NCBI RefSeq assembly: GCF_001269885.1
Contig: NZ_LHVH01000024.1
Location: 434,001-498,000, forward strand
DNA length: 64,000 nucleotides
From: Pseudomonas kilonensis
Lineage (GTDB): Bacteria; Pseudomonadota; Gammaproteobacteria; Pseudomonadales; Pseudomonadaceae
Direction of reading: 5' to 3'
The notes beneath the pieces are model-generated. The model made no database searches. It was not told the origin of the DNA and saw only the letters and a list, made by a program, of their open reading frames with translations. Positions 36,281-44,450 of the stretch are shown in pieces. How positions within the stretch are numbered: the stretch's first letter is position 1; every line of letters starts with the position of its first letter. A program made the translations under genes and the position numbers.

Positions 36281-36640
36281 TTCACTCTCCGTCAGCCATG
36301 TTCGGACGGAGAACTAAAAAGCCCCGTCCATCTCTGGCGGGGCTTGGGGTAACACGTCAAATTCTATGCACGCATGACCTCATGGCCCGCCAGAAGCGGT
36401 CATGGAGGAACACATCATGTTCATTCGGCGTGTGTAAATCATGGGCAGATAGTGCTGAGGATGGCCAGGCAAGTCAATCTCGAAGCGGCTTTGCGGAACG
36501 TGCGCTTTTGGCCAGGTGTCGTGCGCATGTCCCTGCAAGCTTTTGAGTACCGGGAGCATACATCGAGTCCACGCCACACCCACTACCCAAGCAGGGCTAT
36601 CCTCAACCCGCAACCTGCAAGCCGTGAAGGAGAAACAACA
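36281..36640. other. Spacer between GNAT and FAD oxidoreductase genes
   Basis: Besides the minus-strand hairpin at 36316-36346, nothing with family character is visible. On the plus strand the frame of the oxidoreductase is open back to 36374, but its codons there do not look like the protein family. Promoters for both divergent genes should lie here; no clear -35/-10 pair was found. Confidence 0.4.
36316..36346 (-). terminator. Terminator-like hairpin upstream of the minus-strand GNAT gene
   Basis: The stem aagccccg/cggggctt has an 11-base loop; read on the minus strand it ends in ggggctttttag. It lies 36 bases before the GNAT start, where a terminator would act on the gene's own leader or on read-through. 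Confidence 0.55.
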
Positions 36641-37750
36641 TTGAATGTCGATATCGAGTGCGTCGTCGTAGGCGCGGGGGTCGTCGGGCTCGCCGTGGCA
36701 CGGGAAATGGCCCGTGCCGGTCATGAAGTGCTGCTGATCGAAGCCGCCGAAGCCATCGGCATGGGCATCAGTTCGCGCAACTCCGAAGTCATCCACGCGG
36801 GCATCTATTACCCACCGGGCAGTCTCAAGGCGCAGTTGTGCGTCGAAGGCCGGCGACGGCTGTATGACTATTGCGAAAGCCACGGCGTCGCCACCCGCCG
36901 GCTCGGCAAGTTGATCGTTGCCACGGATCAGGCGCAGGTGGCCGGACTCGAGACATTGCTTGAGCGGGGCTTGATGAACGGCGTGGACGACCTGCGCCTG
37001 CTCGACCAAGAACAGGCGCAGGCTTTGGAACCGGCCCTGTCCTGTGTCGCCGCGCTGTATTCGCCTTCCACCGGTATCGTCGATTCCCACGCTCTGATGC
37101 TGGCCTTGCTGGGTGACGCCGAAGCGGCCGGGGCGGACATTGCTTTCCACACGCCTTTGCTGGGTGCTCGCGTCATCACCGGGGGGTTCATGCTGGAGTT
37201 GGGCGGCACGGCGCAGATGACCCTGTCCTGTCGCCTGCTGATCAACGCCGCCGGCCTCCAGGCACCCGCCCTCGCCCGCCGCATCGAAGGCCTGGAGTTG
37301 CAATCGGTGCCCGAGGACTTTTTGTGCAAGGGCAACTACTTCAGCCTCACCGGGCGGGCACCGTTCCGGCACTTGGTCTATCCCGCCCCGGAAGCCGCCG
37401 GCCTGGGCATCCACATGACGCTGGACCTGGCCGGCCAGGCGCGTTTCGGGCCGGACACCGAATGGGTCGAGGGCGAGGACTACCGAGTGGATCCGGCCCG
37501 GGCCGAAGCGTTTTACCCGGCGATCCGCAGTTATTGGCCGGGCCTGCCGGACCAGAGCCTGCAACCGGCCTACAGCGGCATCCGCCCGAAGATCTCCGCG
37601 CCCGGCGAACCGACCCGCGACTTTGTCATCAGCAGCGAGGCCGAACACCGGGTGCCAGGGTTGATCAACCTGCTCGGGATCGAGTCGCCCGGGCTGACGT
37701 CCTGCCTGGCACTCGCCAGCCGGGTCCGACAACGGATCGAACATGTCTAG
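36641..37750 (+). CDS. FAD-dependent oxidoreductase, L-2-hydroxyglutarate dehydrogenase type
   Basis: The predicted protein has 369 residues and begins at a TTG codon: aaggag lies 8 bases upstream, and the FAD-binding strand CVVVGAGVVGLAVAREMA (GxGxxG) follows at once. Further DAO-family features are GMGISSRNSEVIHAGIYYPP near 45-64, LINAAGLQAP in the middle and the C-terminal GIRPKISAPG and GIESPGLTSCLALA. This set is typical of the LhgO/L2HGDH group, which oxidises L-2-hydroxyglutarate to 2-oxoglutarate; the substrate is inferred. The frame is open to 36374, but that extension has no family similarity. Confidence 0.8.
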   Translation: MNVDIECVVVGAGVVGLAVAREMARAGHEVLLIEAAEAIGMGISSRNSEVIHAGIYYPPGSLKAQLCVEGRRRLYDYCESHGVATRRLGKLIVATDQAQVAGLETLLERGLMNGVDDLRLLDQEQAQALEPALSCVAALYSPSTGIVDSHALMLALLGDAEAAGADIAFHTPLLGARVITGGFMLELGGTAQMTLSCRLLINAAGLQAPALARRIEGLELQSVPEDFLCKGNYFSLTGRAPFRHLVYPAPEAAGLGIHMTLDLAGQARFGPDTEWVEGEDYRVDPARAEAFYPAIRSYWPGLPDQSLQPAYSGIRPKISAPGEPTRDFVISSEAEHRVPGLINLLGIESPGLTSCLALASRVRQRIEHV

Positions 37751-37947
37751 CCACCAGCGCAAAGTGCAACGCGTTTTGCACCCCGCTCATGCAGCTTGCA
37801 CGACCCCGGAAATTATTATCCTTTCAACTTATTGTTTTTAAAGGGTTTTAAATCGATCCTCGGCTGGCACAGCTGATGCAATTCAGCTCCTACGCGGCGT
37901 TGGCGCTCGAAGCCTGCCCGCATCCGTGTATTGCCGAGGAGCTACCT

Positions 37948-38424
37948 ATGAATGCCATCGATCTGTTGAAAGCCGACCACGAACGCGTCAAAGCCATCCT
38001 GACTCAACTGAGCGAGTCGACCGAACGCGCGGTGAAAAAACGTACCGACCTGTTGGCGAAACTGGAAATGGAAATTTCCATCCACACCCGCCTCGAAGAA
38101 GAAATTCTTTATCCGGCTTTCAAGCAGGCCGGTGGCAAGGACGAGGCCGAAATGTATTACGAGGCCAAGGAAGAACACCGTACCGTCGACTCGCTGGTGC
38201 TGCCGGACCTGAAAGCCACCGATCCCACCCAGCCGGAATTCGCCGGTCGGGTGAAAGTGGTCAAGGAACTGCTTGAGCACCACATCGAGGAAGAAGAAAA
38301 GGAAATGTTCCCCCACGCGAAAAAACTGCTGGGCAAGGCCAAACTCGATGCCTTGGGTGCAGACATGGAAACCATGAAAGCGCAGTACAAAAAAGAACTG
38401 AGCAGCGCCAACCTCGCCGCCTGA
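37948..38424 (+). CDS. Hemerythrin HHE-domain protein
   Basis: This 158-residue four-helix protein has HHE motifs: H11 (KADHERVK), H46 and E50 (SIHTRLEEEILYP), H77 (KEEHRTVD), and H111/H112 with E116 and H123 (LEHHIEEEEKEMFPHAKK). These would bind a diiron centre for oxygen, nitric oxide or iron sensing or storage. The start at 37948 has gaggagct 8 bases upstream; the frame is open to 37876. The C-terminal helix is rich in Lys and Glu. Confidence 0.88.
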   Translation: MNAIDLLKADHERVKAILTQLSESTERAVKKRTDLLAKLEMEISIHTRLEEEILYPAFKQAGGKDEAEMYYEAKEEHRTVDSLVLPDLKATDPTQPEFAGRVKVVKELLEHHIEEEEKEMFPHAKKLLGKAKLDALGADMETMKAQYKKELSSANLAA

Positions 38425-38426
38425 TC

Positions 38427-38482
38427 AAAGCGCCGTAGATGCTTCAGCCGTCATGTGACGGCTGAATGCGTTGCGGCGCTTT
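38427..38482. terminator. Two-stage bidirectional terminator
   Basis: An 11-bp inner stem (ttcagccgtca/tgacggctgaa, 38443-38466) sits inside an outer 9-bp stem aaagcgccg/cggcgcttt. It separates the convergent hemerythrin and LysR genes and overlaps the LysR stop codon. Confidence 0.75.
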
Positions 38483-39365
38483 ATTGCATTTGTTCGCGCA
38501 AGAATTCCACCAACGCCTGCACTGGGCGTGCACTTTGTCGATGCTGGGGATACACCGCCGACAGCGCCAACGGTTCGGTCTCGAAGCCTTCCAGGACCTT
38601 GATCAGCCGCCCATCCTTCAAGGCATCGCCGAGGATGAAAGCGGGTAGATAGGTGATGCCCATCCCGGCGATGGCCGCGTCCCTGAGCAAATCCCCATTA
38701 TTGGCGCGCATGCGTCCCGTGACCTCCAGGGTCAACGGTTTGCCAGTCCCCGCAAAACGCCACTGCACCTGACGGCTGTGACCATAGGGCAAGCAGTCGT
38801 GATTGCGCAGGTCTTCAGGCCGCGCGGGTGTGCCTCTTTGCGCCAGGTAGGTGGGGCTGGCGCAGTACACCCGCTCGATGGTCGCGATGCGCCGGGCAAT
38901 CAGCGTCGAATCCTCCAGCACGCCGATGCGCAGTGCCAGGTCATAGCCCTCCCCCAGCAGATCCACCGAGCGGTCGCTCAGGTCCACCTCGACGCTCACG
39001 CCCGGATAGCGCTGCAGGAACAGCGGCAGCAGGCTGCCCAGGTGCGCCACCGCGAAGGACAGCGGCGCACTGAGGCGAAGGGTGCCGCGAGGCTCGCTAG
39101 TCTGGCCGCTGATGCCCTGCTCCACCTGTTCAACGTCATTGAGCAGGCGCAGCGCCGCTTCGTAATAGCGCTGGCCCAGGGGCGTGACGTCCAGCCGCCG
39201 GGTCGAGCGATTGAGCAGACGCACACCCAGGCGTTGTTCCAGTTCCATCAGCTTGCGGCTGACGAACTGCTTGGACAGCCCCAGTTTTTCCGCCGCCGCG
39301 GTGAAACTGCCCGACTCCATGACCTGGGCAAAGATGCGCATTTCTTCGAAGGGGTTCATTGTCAT
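38481..39365 (-). CDS. LysR-family transcriptional regulator
   Basis: This 294-residue LysR protein has the winged helix-turn-helix at about 5-65 (FAQVMESGSFTAAAEKLGLS, RLLNRSTRRLDVTPLG). A substrate-binding domain follows with GTLRLSAPLSFAVAHLGSLL and the terminal AIAGMGITYLPAFI. It resembles the large group of LysR proteins that act on nearby oxidoreductase genes. ATG codons at 39365 and 39359 are both possible. Targets are unknown; the closest genes on either side are the hemerythrin and the YcaC-type hydrolase. Confidence 0.88.
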   Translation of the reverse strand: MTMNPFEEMRIFAQVMESGSFTAAAEKLGLSKQFVSRKLMELEQRLGVRLLNRSTRRLDVTPLGQRYYEAALRLLNDVEQVEQGISGQTSEPRGTLRLSAPLSFAVAHLGSLLPLFLQRYPGVSVEVDLSDRSVDLLGEGYDLALRIGVLEDSTLIARRIATIERVYCASPTYLAQRGTPARPEDLRNHDCLPYGHSRQVQWRFAGTGKPLTLEVTGRMRANNGDLLRDAAIAGMGITYLPAFILGDALKDGRLIKVLEGFETEPLALSAVYPQHRQSARPVQALVEFLREQMQ

Positions 39366-39447
39366 TCCTGGGGTGGACAGTCAGGGGGGATTGGCTGGGC
39401 ATTGTGGTCTTGGTGAGTCTGATTGCCTAGCTGTGGGGATGTGCCAC

Positions 39448-39523
39448 CGTCATCGCGAGCAAGCTTTGCTCCCACATTGGATCTGTGGGGAAACCTGTGG
39501 GAGCAAAGCTTGCTCGCGATAGC
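39448..39523. repeat. BIME in inverted order
   Basis: Here the REP pair is arranged catcgcgagcaagctttgct..cccaca then tgtgggagcaaagcttgctc, so the gctcccaca ends face inward with only about 19 bases between them. This is the reverse of the usual outward arrangement in this window. Confidence 0.85.
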
Positions 39524-39556
39524 ATCGGCACAATTTGCGAGGCGCTAATGCCAAAC

Positions 39557-39583
39557 AAAAAAACGCCCGCACAAGGCGGGCGT
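39557..39583 (-). terminator. Intrinsic terminator of the YcaC-type gene
   Basis: The 8-bp stem acgcccgc/gcgggcgt with loop acaag is followed on the minus strand by a seven-T run. It lies 18 bases past the stop. Confidence 0.88.
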
Positions 39584-39600
39584 CATTCAGCATGGACCGC

Positions 39601-40230
39601 TTACTTGGCCGTCAGCGCCGAGTAGCTGTTCATCAGGTTGCGGTAGTTCGGAATGCGCTGGGACAGCAGGTTGCCCAGGCCTTCGATGTCGTTGCGCCAG
39701 TCGCGATGCAGCTCACAGGCCACCGAAAACCAGTTCATCATCTGCGCGCCGGCAGCGGTCATGCGTACCCAGGCGGCCTGTTGCACGGTTTCGTTGAACG
39801 TACCCGAGGCGTCGGTCACCACGAACACGTCAAAACCTTCAGCCAGCGCCGACAGGGTCGGGAACGCCACGCAGACGTCGGTGACCACGCCAGCGATGAT
39901 CAGTTGCTTGCGGCCGGTGGCCTTGATCGCCTTGACGAAATCTTCGTTGTCCCAGGCATTGATCTGGCCTGGACGCGGGATGTACGGCGCGTCCGGGAAC
40001 ATTTCCTTGAGCTCCGGCACGATCGGGCCGTTAGGGCCTTGTTCGAAGCTGGTGGTCAGGATGGTCGGCAGTTCAAAGAACTTCGCCAGGTCGGCCAAGG
40101 CCAGCACGTTGTTCTTGAACTCGTTGGGCGAGAAGTCCTGGACCAGGGAAATCAGGCCGGTCTGGTGATCGACCAGCAGGACGACCGCGTCGTCTTTGTT
40201 CAGACGGTTGTAGGCGGGAACGTTGCTCAT
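39601..40230 (-). CDS. ycaC: YcaC-type cysteine hydrolase (isochorismatase family)
   Basis: This 209-residue protein closely follows the E. coli YcaC sequence as I remember it: DDAVVLLVDHQTGLISLV with D21, PTILTTSFEQGPNGP, APYIPRPGQINAWDNEDFVK, and IAGVVTDVCVAFPTLSALAE with the nucleophile C120, then CELHRDWRNDIEG. The family is isochorismatase-like and the physiological substrate is unknown. It probably forms a large homo-oligomer. In Pseudomonas such genes are often induced by electrophile or redox stress (inference). It is on the same strand as the amidohydrolase upstream, separated by a BIME. Confidence 0.85.
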   Translation of the reverse strand: MSNVPAYNRLNKDDAVVLLVDHQTGLISLVQDFSPNEFKNNVLALADLAKFFELPTILTTSFEQGPNGPIVPELKEMFPDAPYIPRPGQINAWDNEDFVKAIKATGRKQLIIAGVVTDVCVAFPTLSALAEGFDVFVVTDASGTFNETVQQAAWVRMTAAGAQMMNWFSVACELHRDWRNDIEGLGNLLSQRIPNYRNLMNSYSALTAK

Positions 40231-40266
40231 GGGATGACTCCTTTGGGATGGATGCTATGAACCCAA

Positions 40267-40356
40267 TGTGGGAGCGGGCTTGCTCGCGAAGGCGTCGTCA
40301 CATCCGACAACCTTGCAAGCTGACACACCGCTTTCGCGAGCAAGCCCGCTCCCACA
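40267..40356. repeat. BIME (paired inverted REPs)
   Basis: tgtgggagcgggcttgctcg and gcgagcaagcccgctcccac flank a 35-base linker, between the YcaC-type gene and the amidohydrolase. Confidence 0.9.
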
Positions 40357-40378
40357 GGGGATAGGTGTTTGTACTCAG

Positions 40379-42217
40379 TCAAAAGGCAAAGCAGGAACAG
40401 CCAAACGCGCCCCAGAAGCCTTGGAAATCGCTGACCGGGACGTTCGACAATCGTGCCCGTTCATGGCTGTGGGAATGCACCGTGCACGGACCGCTGCACT
40501 GGTGGACCTGAGCCTGCAACGGTGACGTCGGGCGCCAGTGGCCCGGGACCTTGACCACCGGCGACCAGTCGGGCAGCACCGGGACGCTGGCCGGCCCGAG
40601 TTTTTCGAAGTCGCCGGCGGCATACACCACCTTGCCGTCGACCACGGTCAGCACCGACTCGATCCACTTGATGGCTTCTTCCTCGACGCTGAAGAAATCC
40701 GCGCTCAGGGCCGCCAGGTCCGCCAGTTGGCCAACCTTGATCTGGCCTTTCTTGCCCTGCTCCGACGAGAACCAGGCACTGCCGTGGGTAAACAGTTCCA
40801 ACGCAGTCAGGCGCGGCAGGCCCTCTTCGTGCAACGAAAGGCCGCCGACGGTGCGACCGCTGACCATCCAGTACAACGAGGTCCACGGGTTGTAGCTGGA
40901 GACGCGGGTGGCGTCGGTGCCGGCGCCCACCGGCACGCCTTCGGCCAACATGCGCTTGATCGGCGGCGTGGCTTCGGCGGCCTTGGCGCCGTAGCGGTCG
41001 ACGAAGTATTCACCCTGGAAGGCCATGCGATCCTGGATCGCAATCCCGCCGCCCAACGCCCGTACGCGCTCGATGTTCTTCGGCGTGATGGTCTCGGCGT
41101 GATCGAAAAACCAGGGCAGGCCGTTGAACGGAATGTCGCGGTTGACCTTTTCGAACACATCGAGCATGCGGCTGATGGATTCGTCGTAGGTGGCATGCAG
41201 GCGGAACGGCCAGCGCTGTTCCACCAGGTGCCGGACCACCGGCTCCAGGTCTTGCTCCATGCCGGGCGGCAGATCCGGACGCGGCTCGAGGAAGTCCTCG
41301 AAATCCGCTGCCGAGAACACCAGCATTTCCCCGGCGCCGTTGTGCCGCAGGAAATCATCGCCCTGGTGCAACTTGACGCTGCCGGTCCAGTTCTTGAAGT
41401 CGCTGAGTTCTTCCTTGGGTTTCTGGGTGAACAGGTTGTAGGCGATGCGCACCGTCAACTGCTGCTCGCGGGCCAACTGCTCGATCACTGCGTAGTCGTC
41501 CGGGTAATTCTGGAAGCCGCCGCCGGCATCGATGGCACTGGTCAGGCCCAGGCGATTGAGTTCACGCATGAATTGGCGGGTGGAGTTGACCTGATATTCC
41601 AGCGGCAGCTTCGGTCCCTTGGCCAGCGTCGAGTAAAGAATCATCGCGTTGGGCCGCGCCACCAGCATGCCGGTGGGCTCGCCCTTGCTGTCACGCACGA
41701 TCTCGCCGCCCGGCGGGTTCGGCGTGTCACGGGTGTAGCCGGCCACCCGCAACGCGGCCCGGTTGAGCAAGGCACGGTCATACAGGTGCAGCACGAACAC
41801 CGGCGTATCGGGAGCGGCCTGGTTTAGCTCTTCCAGGGTCGGCATGCGTTTTTCGGCGAACTGGAATTCGTTCCAGCCGCCCACCACGCGTACCCATTGC
41901 GGTGTTGGCGTGCGGTCGGCCTGGTCCTTGAGCATGCGCAAGGCATCGGCCAGGGACGGCACGCCTTCCCAGCGCAGCTCCAGGTTGTAGTTCAGGCCGC
42001 CGCGGATCAGGTGCAAGTGCGAGTCGTTGAGCCCAGGAATGACCGTGCGGCCCTTGAGGTCGATGAGCTGGGTGCCGCTGCCGCGCAAGGCCATAGCCTC
42101 GGCGTCGGTGCCCACGGCAACGAAGCGGCCCTGGCTGATGGCAACCGCACTGGCGCGCGGTTTCTCGCGGTCGACGGTATGGAACTGGCCATTGAACAGA
42201 ATCAGATCGGCGTTCAT
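40379..42217 (-). CDS. YtcJ-type metal-dependent amidohydrolase
   Basis: This 612-residue amidohydrolase of family 3 has a beta-sandwich start (MNADLILFNGQFHTVDREKP) and metal ligands H67 and H69 (NDSHLHLI). The TIM-barrel features are PFRLHATYDESIS and FFDHAETI for further histidines and VGAGTDATRVSSYNPW for the terminal aspartate. It probably hydrolyses an amide or imide; the substrate is unknown. The ATG at 42217 has aaagga 8 bases upstream. The last about 35 residues are unusual for the family, rich in His and Cys (CSGPCTVHSHSHERAR.., GCSCFAF), and may bind metal. Confidence 0.85.
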   Translation of the reverse strand: MNADLILFNGQFHTVDREKPRASAVAISQGRFVAVGTDAEAMALRGSGTQLIDLKGRTVIPGLNDSHLHLIRGGLNYNLELRWEGVPSLADALRMLKDQADRTPTPQWVRVVGGWNEFQFAEKRMPTLEELNQAAPDTPVFVLHLYDRALLNRAALRVAGYTRDTPNPPGGEIVRDSKGEPTGMLVARPNAMILYSTLAKGPKLPLEYQVNSTRQFMRELNRLGLTSAIDAGGGFQNYPDDYAVIEQLAREQQLTVRIAYNLFTQKPKEELSDFKNWTGSVKLHQGDDFLRHNGAGEMLVFSAADFEDFLEPRPDLPPGMEQDLEPVVRHLVEQRWPFRLHATYDESISRMLDVFEKVNRDIPFNGLPWFFDHAETITPKNIERVRALGGGIAIQDRMAFQGEYFVDRYGAKAAEATPPIKRMLAEGVPVGAGTDATRVSSYNPWTSLYWMVSGRTVGGLSLHEEGLPRLTALELFTHGSAWFSSEQGKKGQIKVGQLADLAALSADFFSVEEEAIKWIESVLTVVDGKVVYAAGDFEKLGPASVPVLPDWSPVVKVPGHWRPTSPLQAQVHQCSGPCTVHSHSHERARLSNVPVSDFQGFWGAFGCSCFAF

Positions 42218-42267
42218 GGGATTTCCTTTGACGATAAATGAATCGATAGGCGGCGACATTTAGAGGG

Positions 42268-42306
42268 ATCGCTTCGCGATCCCACGGGGATAAATCCCCT
42301 CGCCAC
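42268..42306. repeat. Half copy of the tgtggcgaggggattt palindrome
   Basis: gatcgcttcgcgatcccacg gggataaatcccctcgccaca is the right arm of the repeat class seen at 15067 and 45395. Its left arm is missing, which suggests decay or deletion. Confidence 0.75.
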
Positions 42307-42337
42307 AACAGTGCTTGTCACAAAAGTTCGGCGCTGC

Positions 42338-42964
42338 TTAGGGCTCCAGGTGTTCATGGGCCTTGGACGCTTCCAGCCACGGCGCGAACAGACGGGTCGC
42401 CAGCGGCATGCACACGTACACCACCGAAAGCACGATGGTCACGGTGATCAGGAACGTGGCGACCACGTAGTTGGACAGAAACGCGTTGAGTTGCAGCAAC
42501 GGGCCCCAGAGCAACGGCACCAGCAAGGTGTGCGGCAGGATGACCAATAGCGTCACCACCGATTGTTTCCAGCGCGGCGGTGGCGTGGCGGCATCGGCCA
42601 GCGGGGCGAACCAGAATTCCTTATGGGAACCGACCTCAATCTGATCGCCGTCGGCCAACAGTGGCGCGGCCTCGGCCACTAATTCACGCCGCTCGGCGGA
42701 GTCCAGCCAGCGCTGCATGGCCTCGGTGGAGCGAAAACGCAGCACGCAGGTAAACAGCGACAACCCATCCTGCTTGCCCCGGACCACATCGACGCCCAAG
42801 TGCCCCGGCCACTGACCGGCCACAGTCACGATGCGCCGCAACCAGGCCTCGTAGGCATCGTTCTGTCCAACCTTGATCCGGTGCTTGACCACCAAGGTGA
42901 CGATTTCATCGAAACCGGGCACTGCCGGGCTTGCGGTGGATTCCAGAGTTCGGGATTCAGACAT
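42338..42964 (-). CDS. Antibiotic-biosynthesis-monooxygenase-domain protein with membrane tail
   Basis: The predicted protein has 208 residues. An ABM/dimeric alpha-beta-barrel domain covers about 18-115 (VTLVVKHRIKVGQNDAYEAW, WPGHLGVDVVRG, FTCVLRFRSTEAMQRWLDS). Two membrane segments follow (SVVTLLVILPHTLLVPLLWG and YVVATFLITVTIVLSVVYVC) with a charged tail. This is the membrane-anchored form of the ABM fold, probably an oxygenase-like or heme/quinone-handling protein; the activity is not known. The ATG at 42964 lies 8 bases inside the DoxX gene and has ggag 9 bases upstream, so it is translationally coupled. Confidence 0.8.
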   Translation of the reverse strand: MSESRTLESTASPAVPGFDEIVTLVVKHRIKVGQNDAYEAWLRRIVTVAGQWPGHLGVDVVRGKQDGLSLFTCVLRFRSTEAMQRWLDSAERRELVAEAAPLLADGDQIEVGSHKEFWFAPLADAATPPPRWKQSVVTLLVILPHTLLVPLLWGPLLQLNAFLSNYVVATFLITVTIVLSVVYVCMPLATRLFAPWLEASKAHEHLEP

Positions 42965-43370
42965 GGCGAAGCACTCCATCAAAACGCGTGTTCAGCGCCA
43001 GGCGTCCAGGGCCGGCAATGAACACGCTGGTAAATACAATCAGCAGCAACCAGCCAAACTGGCCTTCTTCCAGGCTCCACTGCGGGTGCACCAGCAGCAG
43101 CGCCACCGCCAGCAGGAACAGGATCGGCAGGCACGCCAGGCGCACCAGCACACCGGCCATGATCAGCAGTGGACACAGCACCTCGGCGAAAATCGCCAGG
43201 ATCAGGGTCGGCGCCGCGCCCAAGTGAAACGGGTCTTCAATGCGGGTCAGCTCGACGCTGTAGTGCAACAGCTTCGGCAGCCCATGGACCCACAGCAGGA
43301 ACAGCCCGCCGCTCAGGCGCAGGAACAACAAGCCCAGGTCCTGCAACGGGCGCTCATCGGTCAGGTTCAT
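42957..43370 (-). CDS. DoxX-family membrane protein
   Basis: This 137-residue protein has four predicted membrane helices (LGLLFLRLSGGLFLLWVHGL; AAPTLILAIFAEVLCPLLIM; LACLPILFLLAVALLLV; FGWLLLIVFTSVFIAG) and the conserved HGLPKLLHY near the first helix and GPGRLALNT near the end. DoxX proteins often accompany redox or sulfur enzymes as quinone-linked membrane partners. It overlaps the LysR gene by 4 bp upstream and the ABM gene by 8 bp downstream, forming a tight three-gene unit. Confidence 0.85.
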   Translation of the reverse strand: MNLTDERPLQDLGLLFLRLSGGLFLLWVHGLPKLLHYSVELTRIEDPFHLGAAPTLILAIFAEVLCPLLIMAGVLVRLACLPILFLLAVALLLVHPQWSLEEGQFGWLLLIVFTSVFIAGPGRLALNTRFDGVLRHV

Positions 43371-44320
43371 CGGTGGGCTCCGTCCGGGGCGGCCGAGGCA
43401 GCGGCAGCGGCCGGCAATGGTTGGGACATGTGGCTGGCAATGCGCGAGCGCAGCCAGCGCTCGGCCGGGTCGTTGTCATGCACCCCGCTCCAGACCATCG
43501 ACAGTTCAGCGGCATTGATCTCGAACGGCGGGTCCTCGGCACGCAGCGCGCAGCCTTCCACCAGCGCGCAGGCGGCATAGTCGGGCACGGTGGCGATCAG
43601 CTCGGTGCCGGCCAGCAAGGCCCGCAGCCCACTGAATTGCGGCACCGCCAGCACCACTTTGCGGGTCCGGCCGATGCGGGCCAGGTCCAGGTCGATGTTG
43701 CCGCTCAGGTCGCCCGAGAACGAGACCATGGCGTGGGGCCGCGAACAGTATTCATCCAGGGTCAGCGGCCCCGGGCGCTTGTCGCCACGCAAGACCTTGC
43801 AAGGAATGTCCCGCAGTTTCTTGCGCTTGGCATTGGCCGGCAGATCGGTGGTGTAGCTGACACCGACGCTGATTTCACCGCTGGCCAGCAGCGACGACAT
43901 CAGCAGGAAGTTGGCCCGGCGCACCACCACGATGATCCCCGGCGCTTCTTCGCGCAGTTGGCTCAGCAATGGAGGAAACAGGCCGAATTCGGCATCGTCG
44001 GACAGACCGATGCGAAACACGTCGCAACTGGTGGACGGATCGAACGCCTTGGCCCGGCTGACCGCGCCAGAGATGGTGTCCATGGCCGGTTGCAGCTCTT
44101 GCAGGATCGCCAGGGCCCGCGGCGTCGGCTCCATGCCGCGACCGTGGCGGATCAGCAACGGATCATCGAACAGATCCCGCAGCCGCCCCAGCGCCGCGCT
44201 CACCGCCGGCTGGCCCATGAACAGCTTTTCGGCGACGCGGGTCAGGTTTTTCTCGAACATCAGCGCCTCGAAGATCACCAGCAGGTTCATGTCGAGACGG
44301 CGTAAATCATTGCGGTTCAT
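43367..44320 (-). CDS. LysR-family transcriptional regulator, first gene of a DoxX-ABM unit
   Basis: This 317-residue LysR protein begins MNRNDLRRLDMNLLVIFEAL and has the winged helix-turn-helix (NLTRVAEKLFMGQPAVSAAL, LRDLFDDPLLIRHGRGMEPT) typical of the NodD/LeuO-like subgroup. A ligand-binding domain follows. The C terminus is an Ala/Pro-rich tail (LPAAAAASAAP). The ATG at 44320 was chosen over an open frame to 44386, which runs into a REP sequence. Its stop overlaps the DoxX start (ATGA), so the regulator is transcribed with its probable targets instead of divergently from them. Confidence 0.87.
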   Translation of the reverse strand: MNRNDLRRLDMNLLVIFEALMFEKNLTRVAEKLFMGQPAVSAALGRLRDLFDDPLLIRHGRGMEPTPRALAILQELQPAMDTISGAVSRAKAFDPSTSCDVFRIGLSDDAEFGLFPPLLSQLREEAPGIIVVVRRANFLLMSSLLASGEISVGVSYTTDLPANAKRKKLRDIPCKVLRGDKRPGPLTLDEYCSRPHAMVSFSGDLSGNIDLDLARIGRTRKVVLAVPQFSGLRALLAGTELIATVPDYAACALVEGCALRAEDPPFEINAAELSMVWSGVHDNDPAERWLRSRIASHMSQPLPAAAAASAAPDGAHR

Positions 44321-44342
44321 GGGTGTGAGGTCCCGTTTTAAC

Positions 44343-44432
44343 TGTGGGAGCGAGCCTGCTCGCGATGGCGGTGGGTCAGCTTGCATTCATATCTACTGTC
44401 CTGACGCCTTCGCGAGCAGGCTCGCTCCCACA
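44343..44432. repeat. BIME (paired inverted REPs)
   Basis: tgtgggagcgagcctgctcg and cgagcaggctcgctcccaca flank a linker of about 40 bases, between the LysR gene and the alpha/beta hydrolase. Confidence 0.9.
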
Positions 44433-44450
44433 GGTCTTAGCTTGCTTGCG

